From assembly GCF_034531395.1 (NCBI RefSeq), contig NZ_JARVCO010000010.1, forward strand, positions 682,001 through 746,000: DNA of 64,000 nt, given 5' to 3'. The notes under the pieces are model-generated. The model had not been told where the DNA came from, did not search any database, and saw only the letters and a program-made list of their open reading frames with translations. The position numbers were made by a program, and so were the translations under genes. This DNA is from Pontiella agarivorans (GTDB taxonomy: Bacteria; Verrucomicrobiota; Kiritimatiellia; Kiritimatiellales; Pontiellaceae). Below, piece by piece: positions 1 through 8,899 of the stretch; position 1 is the first letter of the stretch; each line of letters opens with the position of its first letter.

Positions 1-952
1 GCTTATCGGACATAATTTTGAAGGCCAGAGCAGAGAACACTTCGTTGTCATCCACTTTGCGCTGATTGTCCGGATTCTTGGTGCAGATGATCGGCGGAAT
101 TTCGTTCGGGGCCGGCAGGATTTTGATGACGCCGTCAAGCACCTGCTGAACGCCTTTGTTTTTGAAGGCGGATCCGCAGTAGACCGGCACCACCTGCCGG
201 GCACAGGTGGCCTTGCGGAGGATGCCCCAGATTTCGTCTTCGGAGAGGTCGCCTTCTTCGAAATATTTTTCGAGCAGCTCTTCGTCCATTTCAGCACATT
301 TTTCAACGAGGTTGTTGCGCCATTCTTTTGCGTTTTCGAGCAGGTCGTCCGGAATATCGATTTCGTCCCACTCAGCACCCTTGGCATCGTCGTTGAAAAT
401 CAGGGCTTTCATCGTGATGAGGTCGATGACGCCTTTAAAGTCGTCGGAAGCACCGATCGGAATAACCACCGGAACAGCGTTGGCTCCCAGCATATTCTGG
501 ATGCCGTCAACCACAGCGTAGAAATCGGCGCCGATACGGTCCATTTTGTTTACGAAAGCGATTTTCGGCACTTCGTAGCGTTCGGACTGGTGCCAAACGG
601 TTTCGGACTGTGGCTGAACGCCGCCGACTGCGCAGTAGAGGGCAATCGCGCCGTCAAGTACGCGCAGGGCGCGTTCCACTTCCATCGTGAAGTCCACGTG
701 GCCGGGGGTGTCGATGATGGAAATCATGTGGTCCTTCCACATGCAGGTGGTCGCCGCCGAAGTGATGGTGATGCCGCGTTCCTGTTCCTGTTCCATCCAG
801 TCCATGGTTGCGGCACCGTCGTGTACCTCACCGATTTTATGGGAACGGCCTGTGTAATACAGAATACGTTCGGATACGGTTGTTTTACCGGCGTCAATAT
901 GCGCCATAATGCCGATGTTACGGACTTTACTTAATGGAACTGTTCTAGCCAT
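1..952 (-). CDS. fusA: Elongation factor G, N-terminal part (cut by window edge)
   Basis: Reading the minus strand from the ATG at 952 gives about 317 residues of EF-G, the GTPase that moves tRNA and mRNA through the ribosome after peptide bond formation. The G1 loop HIDAGKTT lies near residues 18-25, followed by G3 IDTPGH and G4 NKMD, plus the switch region with ERGITI. A GAGGAAGAG ribosome binding site sits just before the start. The gene runs off the left edge, so only the GTPase domain and the start of the next domain are present. It is divergent from tatD, with about 220 bp between the starts. The order of motifs is that of EF-G rather than EF-Tu or LepA. Confidence 0.97.
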   Translation of the reverse strand, partial: MARTVPLSKVRNIGIMAHIDAGKTTVSERILYYTGRSHKIGEVHDGAATMDWMEQEQERGITITSAATTCMWKDHMISIIDTPGHVDFTMEVERALRVLDGAIALYCAVGGVQPQSETVWHQSERYEVPKIAFVNKMDRIGADFYAVVDGIQNMLGANAVPVVIPIGASDDFKGVIDLITMKALIFNDDAKGAEWDEIDIPDDLLENAKEWRNNLVEKCAEMDEELLEKYFEEGDLSEDEIWGILRKATCARQVVPVYCGSAFKNKGVQQVLDGVIKILPAPNEIPPIICTKNPDNQRKVDDNEVFSALAFKIMSDK

Positions 953-1056
953 TGCTCTTCCTCGTTAATAATTACCTGAAAAAAACGCGCCGCATTCGGC
1001 ACCTGATCAGAAAGTCAAAAATTGTTCTAACCTATAAAGGCGCGCAAATATGCCCA

Positions 1057-1083
1057 TTGGCTTTCATACCTTCAAGGTATAAT
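1057..1083 (+). promoter_or_regulatory. Possible promoter for tatD
   Basis: A perfect TATAAT lies at 1078-1083 with a weak TTGGCT at 1057-1062, spaced 15 bp, about 90 bp before the tatD start and inside the fusA/tatD divergent region. The short spacer makes this uncertain. Confidence 0.3.
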
Positions 1084-1171
1084 TCGTTAAAAGTTGGTAA
1101 TTCGGGGCATACGCATTTTCGCGGAATATTTCTCGAGACCGCCGGTTGGTTCCGCTTTACTGCCGCGCATT

Positions 1172-1948
1172 ATGTTTATTGATTCCCATGTCCATTTTGA
1201 CCGTTTCGAAAAAGACGGCACGCTTGACGAGGTTTTGGCCGCGGCAAAAGAGGCCGGTGTTCTGGAAATGATCGCCATCGGCGGATCGGCCGAGGCGAAT
1301 GAACGTTCGGCCCGCCTCGCCGGTGAATATGCCGGACAAATTTTCGGCTGCGCGGGCTATGACCGCGACGAAGCTGAAAAGGATCTCGATTTTGATGCGC
1401 TGCGTGAGCTGCTCGGGCATCCGCCGGTGAAGGCCGTCGGCGAAACCGGGCTGGATTATTATTATACTGCGGACACGGCCGAGGCGCAGAAAAAACTGTT
1501 TAACGAAAACCTGGCGCTGGCGGTCGAATTTGAAAAGCCGGTGGTGGTGCATTCGCGCGATGCCGACGAAGACACGATTGATCTGTTGCGCGATTTTTCC
1601 AATGCCTGGAAGGGCGATGAGCTGCGCCGCGGTGTGCTGCACTGTTTTACGCGCGATGAAAAATTTGCCCGTGCAGTGCTCGATTTGGGGTTTTATGTGA
1701 GTTTCAGCGGGATCATGACCTTTAATAATGCCGGTCCGCTGCGCGAGGTGGTGCAGCATGTGCCCGATGATCGACTGCTGATCGAAACGGATTCGCCGTA
1801 TCTGGCGCCGGTGCCGATGCGCGGTAACCGGTGTGAGCCGGCTTTTGTGGTTCATACGGCTGAAAAACTTGCGGAACTCAAGGGGTATTCGTTAGGCTCC
1901 GTGGCAGAATTAACCGCAAAAAATGCGCGTACCCTGTTTGCGCTCTAA
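1172..1948 (+). CDS. tatD: TatD family metal-dependent hydrolase
   Basis: This is a 258-residue cytoplasmic TIM-barrel hydrolase of the TatD family, associated with 3'-5' DNase activity and DNA repair. The metal ligands are visible: SHVHFD at the N-terminus, the ETGLDYYY strand, HSRDADED, the HCFT histidine and the ETDSPYLAP aspartate near the C-terminus. The ATG at 1172 was chosen because the reading frame upstream of it (to 1094) shows no family similarity, while the protein from MFIDSHVHFD onwards starts exactly as the family does. It heads a run of same-strand housekeeping genes. Confidence 0.93.
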   Translation: MFIDSHVHFDRFEKDGTLDEVLAAAKEAGVLEMIAIGGSAEANERSARLAGEYAGQIFGCAGYDRDEAEKDLDFDALRELLGHPPVKAVGETGLDYYYTADTAEAQKKLFNENLALAVEFEKPVVVHSRDADEDTIDLLRDFSNAWKGDELRRGVLHCFTRDEKFARAVLDLGFYVSFSGIMTFNNAGPLREVVQHVPDDRLLIETDSPYLAPVPMRGNRCEPAFVVHTAEKLAELKGYSLGSVAELTAKNARTLFAL

Positions 1949-1967
1949 TGACTTCTAAGGGGTGAAG

Positions 1968-2789
1968 ATGAAAATTTTAATGATGATTCTGGCAGTTGCC
2001 GCAAGCACCGCATTTGCACAGTCGAATGTCTATCGGCGGGTCAAGGTGACGGGAGATCGGGTGAGTCTGCGGGCACAGCCCGGGCTTGAAGGCGAACTGC
2101 TCGATCGCGCAATGCGTGGCGAGGAGATGCCTTATATCGACCACACCAACGGCTGGTATGCCGTCCAGGCTCCGAGTAATTTGAATTTCTGGGTTTTCGG
2201 GAACTATGTGGATAACGGAAAAGTGCTTCCCAAAAAACTGAATGTGCGTTCGGGGCCGAGCCAGAACTATAATGTGGTGACGATTGTGCTGCGCGATGAG
2301 CTCGTTGATGTGCGCGGAGAATTTAACGGCTGGTTGAAAATTGCTCCGCCGAAAGGTACGCGGGTTTGGATCAGTTCCGATTATTCCGAAATTCTTCAGC
2401 CGGCGAGGCCGGAAACTGCAGCGGCCCCCGAAGAGGAGCCCCAGCCGGAACCGGTGGTTGAAGAGGAGCTGAAAGAGGAGGCGGGTGCGGATCAGTCGGC
2501 GTCTGAGGCTCCCGCTTTTTTGATGTCGTTGGATAAATCGCGTAAACAGGGTGTAAATGACGAATATCCGGGCATAATCCGCCGCGCCAATCCGGGGCTT
2601 TATAAGCTGGTGCTTAAGACCGATACGTTTGAAGAGACCATTTGTCTGATTCGGGGGGAGATTAATCAGATGGAGAAGTTCCTGAACTATCCGGTGCTGC
2701 TCAAAGGGCGCATTTACTGGGTGAAAGGCGTGGACGTTCCGGTTATGATTCCAACCCATATCATTCCGAATCCCATTCTTTCCGAATAA
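1968..2789 (+). CDS. Exported protein with two bacterial SH3 domains
   Basis: The 273-residue protein has a Sec signal peptide (positively charged start, hydrophobic stretch, AFAQS cleavage area near residue 18). Two SH3b domains follow (about 25-80 and 85-140), each with the V-S-L-R or L-N-V-R-S-G-P-S signature, which usually bind cell-wall peptides. An acidic, proline-rich linker (about 145-180) and an unrecognised C-terminal part of about 90 residues complete it. The ATG at 1968 is preceded by AAGGGG at good spacing, better than the GTG two codons upstream. The likely role is in the periplasm or cell envelope; the exact function is unknown. Confidence 0.8.
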   Translation: MKILMMILAVAASTAFAQSNVYRRVKVTGDRVSLRAQPGLEGELLDRAMRGEEMPYIDHTNGWYAVQAPSNLNFWVFGNYVDNGKVLPKKLNVRSGPSQNYNVVTIVLRDELVDVRGEFNGWLKIAPPKGTRVWISSDYSEILQPARPETAAAPEEEPQPEPVVEEELKEEAGADQSASEAPAFLMSLDKSRKQGVNDEYPGIIRRANPGLYKLVLKTDTFEETICLIRGEINQMEKFLNYPVLLKGRIYWVKGVDVPVMIPTHIIPNPILSE

Positions 2790-2795
2790 AGGTAG

Positions 2796-3500
2796 ATGAC
2801 CGGCTGGCTGGATATGCTGTATCCCCGCAACTGTATCGGCTGCGGGGTTTCTGCTCCTGAAACCTTTCGGTTTATCTGCTGGGACTGTTGGTCCGACGCC
2901 TCCATGGTTGAGCCGCCCTTCTGTGCGCTCTGCGGGGATCCTGTTGCAGGCTCTGTGGAGCACGATTTTATCTGCTATGCCTGCTCCGCGGAAAAACCCG
3001 CTTTCGATGCTGCACGTTCGGCCGTGCGTTATGAAGGGGTGGCCGGCGAGGCGCTGCGTCAGCTCAAATATGAACATGCACTTCATCTTGTTCCGGATTT
3101 GGCGCAGATTCTGTTTAACTGCCTGCAGGCTGAATTTCCGGGACTGGAAGTGGACCGCATTGTTCCGGTTCCGCTGTTTCATGTTCGCCGCCGCGAGCGG
3201 GGCTATAATCAGTCGGGCGAGCTGGCCCGGGCTCTCGGATCGCTGCTTCGCGTGAAATCATCGGCGGGAATACTGCGTCGAATTCGGCCTACGGCTACGC
3301 AAACAAATTTGACAGCTCCCCAGCGGCTTAGTAACGTCAGAAACGCTTTTGAGACTAGGAGAGAGCAACAGCTGGCGGGAAAACGCATTCTGCTGGTTGA
3401 CGATGTAATGACCACGGGGGCGACTGTAAATGCATGCGCAAAAGCCCTGAAAAAGGGTGGGGCGGCGTCAGTACATGTTCTGACGGTGGCGCGCGGATAA
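2796..3500 (+). CDS. comF: ComF family phosphoribosyltransferase-like protein
   Basis: This 234-residue protein has the ComFC/GntX layout: an N-terminal cysteine cluster (CIGCG, CWDC, CALCG, CYAC within the first 70 residues) that should bind zinc, then a type I phosphoribosyltransferase fold with the RERGYNQS signature and the PRPP loop VDDVMTTGAT near residue 195. Family members are linked to DNA uptake in transformation. dprA, another competence gene, lies 4 kb downstream. It starts 6 bp after the SH3 gene stop, consistent with one transcript. The true substrate of ComF proteins is unsettled. Confidence 0.9.
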   Translation: MTGWLDMLYPRNCIGCGVSAPETFRFICWDCWSDASMVEPPFCALCGDPVAGSVEHDFICYACSAEKPAFDAARSAVRYEGVAGEALRQLKYEHALHLVPDLAQILFNCLQAEFPGLEVDRIVPVPLFHVRRRERGYNQSGELARALGSLLRVKSSAGILRRIRPTATQTNLTAPQRLSNVRNAFETRREQQLAGKRILLVDDVMTTGATVNACAKALKKGGAASVHVLTVARG

Positions 3501-3515
3501 CGAGAGGATCTGATA

Positions 3516-4364
3516 ATGGCTTTGTTTGGCGGAAGTAAAAAAAATTATTCGACCATCACAGTGAAAAAACGTGATGTGCCGGACGGGCTATGGATGAAAT
3601 GTCCTTCGTGCGGAGAAATCGTTTACAAGGAAGAGGTCACCGCAAATTTGGAAGTCTGCATTAAATGCGGGCACCATTTTACGCTGCCGCGTCAGGCGCG
3701 TATTGAACTGTTGTCAGACGAAGGTACGTTTACAGAATGGGCCGGCGGCATTAAATCGGTCGATACCCTCGGGTTTACCGGGAAGCTGTCCTATATCGAT
3801 AAACTGGAAGCCAATCAGAAAAAGTCGGGTTGGGACGATGCCGTCACGGTAGGCGGCTGCACCCTTGACGGCCGGGAAATCGGGCTGGGTGTGATGGATT
3901 TTTCTTTTCTCGGCGCATCGATGGGCAGTGTGGTCGGCGAACGGATCACCTATCTCATTGAGCGCTGCACGAAAGAAGAACGTCCGGTGCTGCTGGTCTG
4001 CGCCTCCGGCGGTGCCCGCATGTATGAAGGTCTGCTGAGCCTGATGCAGATGGCGAAAACTTCCGCCGCACTCGCACGCCATGCAAAAGCCAAATTGCCG
4101 TTTATTCCGATTCTCACACACCCGACCATGGCTGGGGTGATGGCTTCATTTGCCACACTGGGGGATCTGATTGTGGCGGAGCCGGAAGCATTGATCGGGT
4201 TTGCCGGTCCGCGCGTCATCAAAGAAACCATTCAGCAGGATTTGCCGGAAGGGTTTCAGCGTTCTGAATTTCTGCAGGATCACGGCCTGATCGATAAAGT
4301 TATTCCCCGTTCGGAAATGCGCGAGCAGATGAGTCTGATTCTTGACTATCTTTGCGACGATTAA
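3516..4364 (+). CDS. accD: Acetyl-CoA carboxylase carboxyltransferase subunit beta
   Basis: The 282-residue protein is the beta subunit of the carboxyltransferase that moves CO2 from biotin to acetyl-CoA, giving malonyl-CoA for fatty acid synthesis. The four-cysteine zinc ribbon (CPSCG then CIKCG, residues about 29-51) is intact, and the crotonase-like core carries SGGARM, the oxyanion glycine motif. Length and order match the family. It works with AccA, AccB and AccC, none of which is in this window. Transcribed with comF and followed 92 bp later by folC, the common accD-folC order. Confidence 0.97.
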   Translation: MALFGGSKKNYSTITVKKRDVPDGLWMKCPSCGEIVYKEEVTANLEVCIKCGHHFTLPRQARIELLSDEGTFTEWAGGIKSVDTLGFTGKLSYIDKLEANQKKSGWDDAVTVGGCTLDGREIGLGVMDFSFLGASMGSVVGERITYLIERCTKEERPVLLVCASGGARMYEGLLSLMQMAKTSAALARHAKAKLPFIPILTHPTMAGVMASFATLGDLIVAEPEALIGFAGPRVIKETIQQDLPEGFQRSEFLQDHGLIDKVIPRSEMREQMSLILDYLCDD

Positions 4365-4456
4365 AATTGTACGGGCAGCGAATATAAGCAAAACAGTGAA
4401 TCAGCGGATGACCGATCCGTTGTTTTTCCTGTCATTGCGGGCTGAGTATTTTTGAC

Positions 4457-5710
4457 GTGAGCGAACCCTATAAAAAGCTCTTCTTAAGGACTGCCGCCGG
4501 CATTAAGCCCGGTCTTGAAGTGATTTCCGCCCTGCTTGAAGCATTGGATAATCCGCATCAGAAACTGGCGGTCATTCATGTGGCCGGTACCAACGGAAAA
4601 GGTTCCGTCTGTGCCATGATTGAATCCGTGTTGCGTGCATCGGGGTTTAAAACCGGGCTTTACACCTCTCCGCATCTGATCCGTTTTTCAGAGCGTTTTC
4701 GCATTAACGGGGAGGAAATTTCTGAAGAAAAACTCAACGACTATATTCGGGCGTTGGAAAAAACAGCGGATAAGGTGGAGGCGTCTACCGGTCTGCGCGG
4801 GGCCACATTTTTTGAGATTTCCACGGCTTTGGCTTTTCAGTATTTCGCTGCCGAAAAGGTCGATATCGCCATCATTGAAACCGGCATGGGCGGACGCTGG
4901 GACGCCACGAATGTGGTTATTCCGTTGCTTTCTGTGATTACGCATATCGATATTGACCACACCAATTTTCTGGGGAATACCCTGGAAAAAATCGCCGCCG
5001 AAAAAGCGGGCATCATCAAGCCGGGGCGTCCGGTGGTTTCTGCGCCGCAGAGCGATGCGGCGATGGGCGAGCTGGAAAAGACCGGTGTTCCGATCATTGC
5101 AAGTGCTGAGGCTGTTTCGGTTAACCGAATCGGCGCTCCGCAGAAACTGAAGATTGAGACACATTCGCAGAATCTGCCGCCGATTAATCTTCCGTTACTG
5201 GGGGGGTGTCAGCGTGAAAATGTGGGGGTGGCAGTGGCGGCTCTGGAAGTTTTTTCGGATATCGTTGGTGTCGAACTGGCATTTAAGAAGGGGTTGGAAA
5301 CCGTCGAATGGGGGGCGCGTTTCCAGACGTTGGAAACGGAACCGCTGATCATTCTCGACGGTGCGCATAATCCGTCGGCCGGCCGCGCATTGGCAGATAC
5401 GCTCAAGGAACTTTATCCGACAAGGCAGATCGGCTTTATCGTTGGTTTTTTGGACGACAAAGAATCTGTGGAATTTCTGCGCGAACTCAAACCGCTGGTT
5501 TCCAAGGCCTGGACGGTGGGTATTGATGCCCCGCGGGGGACTTCCGCTGAGCAGGCGGCGCTGCAGTGCAAAGTGGCCGGGATCGATGCTGAAGCCCGCC
5601 CTGTGGCCGAGGCCTGGTCTTCCGCGAAAAGGTGGGCGTCTGAAGCGAACCGTCTCGTTATTGTGACCGGTTCGCTCTATCTGAAAAGCATGCTTGAGAT
5701 GAAGGTATAA
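4457..5710 (+). CDS. folC: Bifunctional folylpolyglutamate/dihydrofolate synthase
   Basis: A 417-residue Mur-ligase-type enzyme that adds glutamate to dihydropteroate and folates. The ATP loop HVAGTNGKGS lies at about residues 40-50, followed by the Mur-ligase Mg-binding region (ETGMGGRWDATN) and the C-terminal domain starting at LDGAHNP. The start is GTG at 4457; there is no in-frame ATG before the conserved N-terminus and the ribosome binding site is weak. A strong terminator directly follows the stop. The gene contains one exact copy of the TTCCA-N5-TGGAA palindrome at 5321. Confidence 0.94.
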   Translation: MSEPYKKLFLRTAAGIKPGLEVISALLEALDNPHQKLAVIHVAGTNGKGSVCAMIESVLRASGFKTGLYTSPHLIRFSERFRINGEEISEEKLNDYIRALEKTADKVEASTGLRGATFFEISTALAFQYFAAEKVDIAIIETGMGGRWDATNVVIPLLSVITHIDIDHTNFLGNTLEKIAAEKAGIIKPGRPVVSAPQSDAAMGELEKTGVPIIASAEAVSVNRIGAPQKLKIETHSQNLPPINLPLLGGCQRENVGVAVAALEVFSDIVGVELAFKKGLETVEWGARFQTLETEPLIILDGAHNPSAGRALADTLKELYPTRQIGFIVGFLDDKESVEFLRELKPLVSKAWTVGIDAPRGTSAEQAALQCKVAGIDAEARPVAEAWSSAKRWASEANRLVIVTGSLYLKSMLEMKV

Positions 5711-5714
5711 AAAA

Positions 5715-5745
5715 AGGCGGAAGGATACGCCTTCCGCCTCTTTCT
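5715..5745 (+). terminator. Rho-independent terminator after folC
   Basis: A perfect 10-bp stem AGGCGGAAGG/CCTTCCGCCT with a 5-nt loop is followed by a short T-rich run. The A run before it means it may also serve the minus-strand gene remnant that ends at 5761. Confidence 0.85.
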
Positions 5746-5760
5746 GTGTATATTCGCAGA

Positions 5761-6096
5761 TTAGATCTGGAAAATACGGCGCAATCCAAAGGCCGCGATC
5801 AGGGTCAGGGCGGACAGTGTGATTGAGGAGGGTTCCGGAATGCTGACCTGGACCGGGGAGAAGCCGGTGTCGGCAAGAACTTCACTGGGGTCCCTGAATT
5901 CAAACATAAACAATGCGTTTCCAGTGCTGGCTTGTTTGCCTATTTCAAACTGATGGGAAGCGGTGCCGGTGGTCATAAACTGAGCTGCTGTTTCCGGATT
6001 ATCAAATTCCGAGTTTTCACCGTTGTCCTTGATTGTGAGCATACCTGTGGTTTCATTCAGGCCTGTATGTATTATGCCGAATGAAAGTGAAATTCC
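5761..6096 (-). pseudogene. Truncated PEP-CTERM protein
   Basis: The minus-strand frame ends with a textbook PEP-CTERM sorting signal: an I-PEPSS motif, a hydrophobic helix of about 18 residues and the basic tail LRRIF. Exosortase/EpsH systems recognise such tails. The frame is open upstream of the only ATG (6042) back to a stop at 6097-6099, and this upstream part reads like protein interior. No signal peptide is present, which a PEP-CTERM protein needs. I read it as the 3' end of a gene that lost its 5' part. No exosortase is in the window. Confidence 0.6.
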
Positions 6097-6175
6097 TTAC
6101 ATTCACCCCGCGAAGTGGATAGGTGCAGAGGGCGGTATAACGGCGATACGAAGATGGCGCTTTGGGAGAGGGCAC

Positions 6176-6202
6176 AAAAAAACCGCCTGGCAATGGGCGG
6201 TT
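6176..6202 (-). terminator. Terminator of the 54-residue gene
   Basis: Read on the minus strand, a 7-bp stem AACCGCC/GGCGGTT is followed by a run of seven T. It lies about 28 nt after the stop at 6230. Confidence 0.75.
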
Positions 6203-6229
6203 CTTCAGGCTCAGATTGAGTCGTTCGGC

Positions 6230-6394
6230 TTAGTGACCTTCGTCAACAATATTGCCGGATTCAACCTGTTCGATGATTTTTGCATAGTCATCGTTCAGCG
6301 GGCAGCCGCATTTGTGGCCTTCTTCGACGGTGGCGTGAAGACGTGCCTGTTCGATGTGCCACGTAGCGACTTTCAGATGCTGATCAACATTCAT
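6230..6394 (-). CDS. Small hypothetical protein, 54 residues
   Basis: A minus-strand frame from the ATG at 6392-6394 to the TAA at 6230-6232 encodes 54 residues. It has a strong ribosome binding site (TTAAGGAG, 7 nt before ATG) and its own terminator, which together make a real gene likely despite the size. The protein is soluble, acidic, probably helical, and carries a CGCPLNDDY segment with two cysteines spaced C-x-C; the C-terminus is EGH. I do not recognise the family. It is divergent from aroB. Confidence 0.7.
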   Translation of the reverse strand: MNVDQHLKVATWHIEQARLHATVEEGHKCGCPLNDDYAKIIEQVESGNIVDEGH

Positions 6395-6560
6395 GGTATT
6401 TCTCCTTAATTTCTTGGTTAGATCTCAATTAGTACTAATGCGGTCTAGAATAGCGTCCGGAATCCTGCAGGCAACTCCGAAATGTGAGAAATCGCAACAC
6501 CTAATGCGCCGATGGTGCTTATAGAACAGGCTTATAAAGAATGACTGATTACGTTTTAGT

Positions 6561-6590
6561 TTGACTTGCCCCCGTTTCAACCCCTACACA
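6561..6590 (+). promoter_or_regulatory. Possible aroB promoter, nearly leaderless
   Basis: TTGACT at 6561-6566 and TACACA at 6585-6590 are spaced 18 bp. Transcription would begin around 6597, almost at the aroB ATG (6600), and no Shine-Dalgarno is visible there. Confidence 0.35.
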
Positions 6591-6599
6591 CTCCGAGCT

Positions 6600-7688
6600 A
6601 TGTTATACGACGTTCCAGTAAATCTAGGCGATCGCTCCTACACCATCCATATCGGAGCGGGAATTTTGGACTCGATCGGCGCATGCTGTGCCGATGCGGG
6701 GCTCAAAGGTAAATGTTTAATCATCACCGATGAAAATGTCGGCGGGCACTATGCCGAAACGGTTTTCCAATCGTTGGAAAAATCGGGTTTTGCTCCGTCG
6801 GTGGTGACGCTTCCACCCGGTGAGCAGACCAAGTGCGGCGACCAGGTTTTTGCGTTATACAGCGAATGCATCAAGGCGGGGCTCGACCGGAAATCGTTTA
6901 TTGTTGCGCTTGGCGGCGGGGTGATGGGCGATCTTGCGGGGTTCGTGGCGGCTTCGTTTCTGCGCGGCATTCCATTTGTGCAGGTGCCGACATCGCTGCT
7001 CGCGATGGTTGACAGCTCGGTCGGCGGAAAAACCGGCATCAATATTCCGGAGGGTAAAAACCTCGTTGGCGCATTCTATCAGCCTGAACTGGTGATGGCC
7101 GATCTGGATACCCTTAAAACGCTGCCGCCGCGTGAATATGCCGCCGGATTGGCGGAAATCGTGAAATACGGAATCATTTACGATGCGCCGTTTTTCCAGA
7201 CGCTGGAAGAGCATGTGGAAAAACTTCCAGATGTTGGAAACGCGGAACTGCTGGCGAAAATGGTCGGTCGTTCATGCGAGGTGAAGGCCGAGGTGGTTGC
7301 GCAGGATGAGCGCGAGGGCGGGCTTCGGGCTATTTTGAACTTCGGACACACGGTGGGTCATGCCATTGAAAAGGTGGCGGGTTACGGCGAATATGTGCAT
7401 GGTGAAGCGGTGGCGATCGGGTCGGTTTATGCGGCACGCGCTTCGGTGGAATTGTCCGGGCTTCCGCAGGCTGATGCGGACCGCATTGAAAAGCTTTTTA
7501 TTGATCTGAATCTGCCGGTTCGCGCACCGGGGCTGGAGTGGGCCAAATTGCGTGCGGCGCTGGCGGTCGATAAAAAGACGATTGGCGGCATGCCTAAATT
7601 TGTGCTGGCTTCCGAAATCGGAACTGTGACCTTTGGCAATGAAGTGCCGGAAGAGCTGATGGAACGAATCTGGAATGAAATGGGCTAA
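6600..7688 (+). CDS. aroB: 3-dehydroquinate synthase
   Basis: A 362-residue enzyme that converts DAHP to 3-dehydroquinate, step two of the shikimate pathway for aromatic amino acids. The NAD-binding stretch GGGVMGDLAGF, the VPTSLLAMVDSSVGGKTGIN signature and the zinc ligands (E in the GLAEIVKYG region, H in FGHTVGHAIE and H in YVHGEAVAIG) are all present. The start at 6600 (MLYDVPVNLG) fits the family; the frame extends upstream only by a TTG. The gene holds three exact copies of the TTCCA-N5-TGGAA palindrome. It overlaps dprA by one base. Confidence 0.96.
   Translation: MLYDVPVNLGDRSYTIHIGAGILDSIGACCADAGLKGKCLIITDENVGGHYAETVFQSLEKSGFAPSVVTLPPGEQTKCGDQVFALYSECIKAGLDRKSFIVALGGGVMGDLAGFVAASFLRGIPFVQVPTSLLAMVDSSVGGKTGINIPEGKNLVGAFYQPELVMADLDTLKTLPPREYAAGLAEIVKYGIIYDAPFFQTLEEHVEKLPDVGNAELLAKMVGRSCEVKAEVVAQDEREGGLRAILNFGHTVGHAIEKVAGYGEYVHGEAVAIGSVYAARASVELSGLPQADADRIEKLFIDLNLPVRAPGLEWAKLRAALAVDKKTIGGMPKFVLASEIGTVTFGNEVPEELMERIWNEMG
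6765..6779. repeat. Dispersed palindrome TTCCA-N5-TGGAA (representative copy)
   Basis: Exact copies start at 5321, 6765, 7194, 7225, 10688, 23415, 25964, 36857, 36982 and 61341; near copies lie at 23290, 62944 and 63958. Many extend to TTTCCA/TGGAAA. Seven are read as F-Q-x-L-E, but those at 7225, 36857 and 61341 are in other frames, so it is not simply a protein motif. This copy extends to TTTTCCAA-N3-TTGGAAAA. Confidence 0.75.
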
Positions 7689-8815
7689 TGCAGGAGCGCC
7701 TCGCCTATATTACCTTGAATATGATCGAAGGGCTGGGGCCGGTAAGTGTCCGGCGCCTTATCGATTGTCTGGGGTCGCCGCGGGCGATTCTGGAAGCCGA
7801 CCGTGAGGAGCTGATGAAGGCGCGGGGGGTGGGCGAAAAGCTGGCTTTGAAAATTATTACCCAACGCGATTCGATTGATGCCGAGGCCGAAATTGATCGG
7901 GCGGCGGCGTTGGGGGCGCAGATTATCACTCCGATGGATAAGGGGTATCCGGAAGCGCTGAAAGCGATTCATGATCCGCCGCTGGCTCTTTATATGAAGG
8001 GTGATTTGGTTCCGGAGGATGGAAAAGCTCTGGCGATTGTCGGTTCGCGCTCAACGTCGCAGTATGGACTGAAAGCGGCAGATCGCTTTGCTTTTCAGTT
8101 GGGGCAGACCGGATTTACGGTGGTCAGCGGTTTGGCACGGGGTACGGATACCGCCGCGCACCGTGGTGCATTGAAAAGCAGCGGGCGGACGGTTGCGGTG
8201 CTGGGCGGCGCAATTGACCGGCTTTATCCGCCGGAAAATGCGGAGCTGGCCGAGCAGATTGCAAAACAGGGTGCAGTGATTTCGGAATATCCGCTGGGGC
8301 GCCAGGCCGACCGCATGACGTTTCCGTACCGGAACCGGATTATCAGCGGACTGAGCATGGGCGTGCTGTTGATTGAGTCGGATGTCAAAGGCGGTTCGAT
8401 GCATACGGCCGATGCGGCGACGGAGCAGGGGCGTACGGTTTTTGCGTTGCCGGGGCGGATTGATACGCCGGGTGCAAAAGGTCCGCATCTTTTAATTAAG
8501 AACGGAGCCAAGCTGGTCCAGTCGCTGGATGATATTTTAGAGGAATATGAACTGCTGCTTCCGGCGGAGGAGCTGGAGATGCCGGCGTCGGCCACTGCGG
8601 CGAGGCCGGATGTTCCGCTGACAGAGCAGGAAAGCAAAGTGGTGGAAGCCCTTTGGCAGGAACCGCTGGATGTCGATGCGCTTGCGCGCAGAATAGGTAT
8701 GGCGAGTCATGAGCTGAGCGGTTTGCTGCTCGGTCTGGAAATGAAGCGGGTCATTAAGACGCTCCCCGGAAAAGTCGTGGAGCTGTCAGATGATTTGAGA
8801 ACAGGATTTAGGTAA
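7688..8815 (+). CDS. dprA: DNA-processing protein DprA
   Basis: A 375-residue cytoplasmic protein that binds incoming single-stranded DNA and loads RecA during natural transformation. It has an N-terminal helix-hairpin region (about 1-60), the Rossmann-like core with VVSGLARGTDTAAHRGAL and the FPYRNRIISGLS motif, and a C-terminal winged-helix domain (about 300-375). The ATG overlaps the aroB stop (TAATG), so translation is probably coupled. With comF nearby it suggests the organism keeps a competence apparatus, although DprA is also common in bacteria not known to be competent. Confidence 0.96.
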   Translation: MQERLAYITLNMIEGLGPVSVRRLIDCLGSPRAILEADREELMKARGVGEKLALKIITQRDSIDAEAEIDRAAALGAQIITPMDKGYPEALKAIHDPPLALYMKGDLVPEDGKALAIVGSRSTSQYGLKAADRFAFQLGQTGFTVVSGLARGTDTAAHRGALKSSGRTVAVLGGAIDRLYPPENAELAEQIAKQGAVISEYPLGRQADRMTFPYRNRIISGLSMGVLLIESDVKGGSMHTADAATEQGRTVFALPGRIDTPGAKGPHLLIKNGAKLVQSLDDILEEYELLLPAEELEMPASATAARPDVPLTEQESKVVEALWQEPLDVDALARRIGMASHELSGLLLGLEMKRVIKTLPGKVVELSDDLRTGFR

Positions 8816-8816
8816 G

Positions 8817-8865
8817 CACTGATCTGCGCTGATTGGCATGAATTCCAAATCAGCGAAAATCAGTG
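8817..8865. repeat. Intergenic imperfect inverted repeat before topA
   Basis: Arms 8817-8834 and 8848-8865 (18 nt each) pair except for three positions around a 13-nt loop. The words are of the CGCTGATT/AATCAGCG type; another ATAATCAGCGG follows at once. It ends 35 nt before topA. Confidence 0.6.
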
Positions 8866-8899
8866 ATAATCAGCGGTTTGAATAACAGTAGGAATAACA

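Noticed and set aside
207-934. Two plus-strand frames in the first kilobase
   Set aside because: They are antisense to fusA, whose GTPase motifs are intact on the minus strand.
1977-3182. 401-residue minus-strand frame
   Set aside because: It is antisense to the SH3 and comF genes, rich in His, Arg and Phe as shadow frames of GC-biased genes are, and has no recognisable motif.
6023-6409. 128-residue plus-strand frame
   Set aside because: It spans a terminator and the opposite strand of the 54-residue gene, with no ribosome binding site or known motif.
8817-8865. CRISPR-like repeat next to topA
   Set aside because: Only one inverted repeat with no regularly spaced units. No CRISPR array was seen anywhere in the window.
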